Origin: RGIG8767 sp964386235
GTDB taxonomy: Bacteria; Bacillota; Clostridia; Lachnospirales; Lachnospiraceae
Length of the DNA stretch: 63,097 nt
Direction: 5' to 3'
Assembly: GCA_964386235.1 (NCBI GenBank)
Contig: CAYLSH010000002.1
Coordinates: 1-63,097, forward strand
Below the pieces are notes generated by a model. That model did no database searches and was not told the origin of the DNA. It saw only the letters and a list, made by a program, of their open reading frames with translations. Shown here one piece after another: positions 62,370 through 63,097 of the stretch; the stretch's first letter is position 1, and each line of letters begins with the position of its first letter. A program made the position numbers and the translations under genes.

Positions 62370-62734
62370 ATGGGTACCCCTTTCCGAAACATCTATAGAA
62401 TATCATGTTATGTTCTATTTTTCAAACATATAGAAAAGAAAACACAAACTTGGGAAAAAATGCAAAAAAAGAATTGACAATACTTTTTATTTGTATTAGT
62501 ATGCATGTGAAAAGGTTAGAGATACCTAACTGCAATTAGTACTGTATTGCTAAAGTAAGTTGTTTCTATTGTGCCGGATTTTATTATAGGAGAATAATGT
62601 TAAAAATAAACCTGATAGTTTATTTTTAACACGGCTATTTGTTCCTGAGCGAAAACAAATAGCCCTTATGGCAGATGCAAATTTGATATTTGCGTCGCCT
62701 CTTCGCGACAAGCCGCTCAGAAAAGAGGATTAGT
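62370..62734 (+). promoter_or_regulatory. feoA promoter, operator and long structured leader
   Basis: TTGACA (62474-62479), 17 bases, TAGTAT (62497-62502). An inverted repeat GTTAG-AGATAC-CTAAC (62515-62530) covers the start region; the same motif occurs at 62987-63002. In the leader a perfect 13-bp stem GTTAAAAATAAAC/GTTTATTTTTAAC (62599-62630), a GGCTATTTG/CAAATAGCC stem (62633-62664) and GATGCAAAT/ATTTGC follow. CTGAGCG in the loop (62645-62651) can pair with CGCTCAG (62714-62720), close to the ribosome site. No known riboswitch was recognised. Confidence 0.6.
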
Positions 62735-62947
62735 ATGAATTTAAAAGATGCAATCATTGGAGAAGAATACATTATCAAGGATATCGTAACAGAGGATGAA
62801 GAATTGAATGCATTCCTTTTTTCGCTGGGCTGTTACAGTGGAGAACCGATTACGGTCATTTCCCATTTGCGGGGTGGCTGCGTGGTTTCCATCAAAGATG
62901 CACGATACAACATGGACAACGATTTGGCGTCCGCTATTTCCATATAA
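62735..62947 (+). CDS. feoA: FeoA family protein
   Basis: 70 residues from ATG 62735 (AAGAGG upstream): MNLKDAIIGEEYIIKDIVTE, FLFSLGCYSGEPITVISHLRGGCVVSIKDARYNMDNDLASAI, the SH3-like FeoA fold of ferrous iron transport. It binds or helps the FeoB transporter. No feoB follows directly; a terminator comes next. A second unit starts beyond the window edge. Confidence 0.93.
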   Translation: MNLKDAIIGEEYIIKDIVTEDEELNAFLFSLGCYSGEPITVISHLRGGCVVSIKDARYNMDNDLASAISI

Positions 62948-62979
62948 AAAAATAGTGATTTCGGTCACTTATTTTTTTG
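62945..62979 (+). terminator. Terminator after feoA
   Basis: AAAAAATAGTGA, loop TTTCGG, TCACTTATTTTTTT. Confidence 0.8.
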
Positions 62980-63005
62980 ATAGATAGTTAGTTGGCACTA
63001 ACAAT
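62977..63005 (+). promoter_or_regulatory. Second metal-type operator and promoter
   Basis: TTGATA (62977-62982), 17 bases, AACAAT (63000-63005). GTTAG-TTGGCA-CTAAC (62987-63002) lies between them and equals the spacing of the feoA site at 62515-62530. The downstream gene is cut by the window end. Confidence 0.5.
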
Positions 63006-63097
63006 GGTTACCAAAGACAAATTATAATGAAAAAGAAGGAAGCGGATAGTGTCAAATGACCTATGAAAAAACTGGGCAAAGAAAAAAGGCTCAGATG
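63006..63097. other. Window end, no gene assigned
   Basis: Purine-rich sequence with several possible ATG codons (63028, 63056, 63065). ATG 63056 opens MTYEKTGQRKKAQM to the edge without a good ribosome site. It is probably the beginning of another iron gene, but this cannot be shown here. Confidence 0.3.

Noticed and set aside
62370..62734. Known NiCo or yybP-ykoY riboswitch before feoA
   Set aside because: I could not match conserved motif sequences of either class; the region has stems but no recognisable aptamer core.
1..63097. CRISPR array
   Set aside because: No regularly spaced identical repeats of 24-40 bases with unique spacers; the only repeats found are att copies, two 39-bp palindromes and the diverged units near 7214.

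Overview
The window reads as a chromosome segment from a Gram-positive Clostridia bacterium, most likely of the Lachnospiraceae. Supporting signs are a class C sortase with a surface-protein substrate, DUF4250, DUF4364 and DUF1385 proteins, tandem GH94-type phosphorylases, a TIGR01212 radical SAM protein, Rho next to ribosomal protein L31, moderate-to-low GC, strong AGGAGG-type ribosome binding sites and many U-tailed hairpin terminators. Species cannot be fixed from the sequence alone. One assembly gap of 100 N lies at 41972-42071.

Region 1 (1-4350): the end of a tRNA-Val gene and a complete tRNA-Leu(UAA), followed by a small decayed integrative element. A 23-bp copy of the tRNA 3' end at 138-160 is repeated at 4287-4309. 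Between the copies lie a broken tyrosine recombinase, a small partner gene, an AbrB-type regulator with a glycosyltransferase, and a compact locus resembling a type I toxin-antitoxin system: a 31-codon hydrophobic peptide facing a convergent promoter and sharing a bidirectional terminator. The original tRNA terminator sits just beyond the right repeat.

Region 2 (4500-20600): an MBOAT acyltransferase with an SGNH hydrolase (probable cell-surface O-acylation), a repeat-containing stretch, two sodium-dependent NSS transporters, a MATE exporter, a copper P-type ATPase with an extra C-terminal metal-binding domain, then an ArsR-regulated zinc/cadmium efflux operon (regulator, free HMA protein, P-type ATPase) and ClpB.

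Region 3 (20700-41500): two large GH94-type glycoside phosphorylases, RarA, a leftward malic enzyme / radical SAM / DUF4364 operon, then rho, rpmE, DUF1385, prmC and prfA, a HTH-LytTR regulator pair, a DUF3810 protein, argC, a second MATE exporter and an AraC-type regulator.

Region 4 (41700-62000): a sortase-associated surface protein, a sortase, a subtilisin-like protease, and a large signalling block: histidine kinase, REC-HD regulator with degraded HD motif, CheR, CheB, CheY-like, CheA, CheW, a chemoreceptor without a real extracellular domain, and two membrane hybrid kinases. The second kinase ends in a complete DegV-type (fatty-acid-binding) domain. No flagellar gene is present, so this looks like a chemosensory system with a stand-alone or non-flagellar output. 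A phospholipase C-like protein and an MFS transporter follow.

Region 5 (62000-63097): a DtxR/MntR-type repressor and feoA. Two sites of the form GTTAG-N6-CTAAC lie in front of feoA and in front of the next, truncated unit, suggesting a local metal regulon.

The best candidates for something undescribed are the DegV-hybrid kinase chemosensory block, the toxin-antitoxin-like locus in the tRNA-Leu element, and the apparent internal start that would release a CopZ-like chaperone from the copper ATPase gene.
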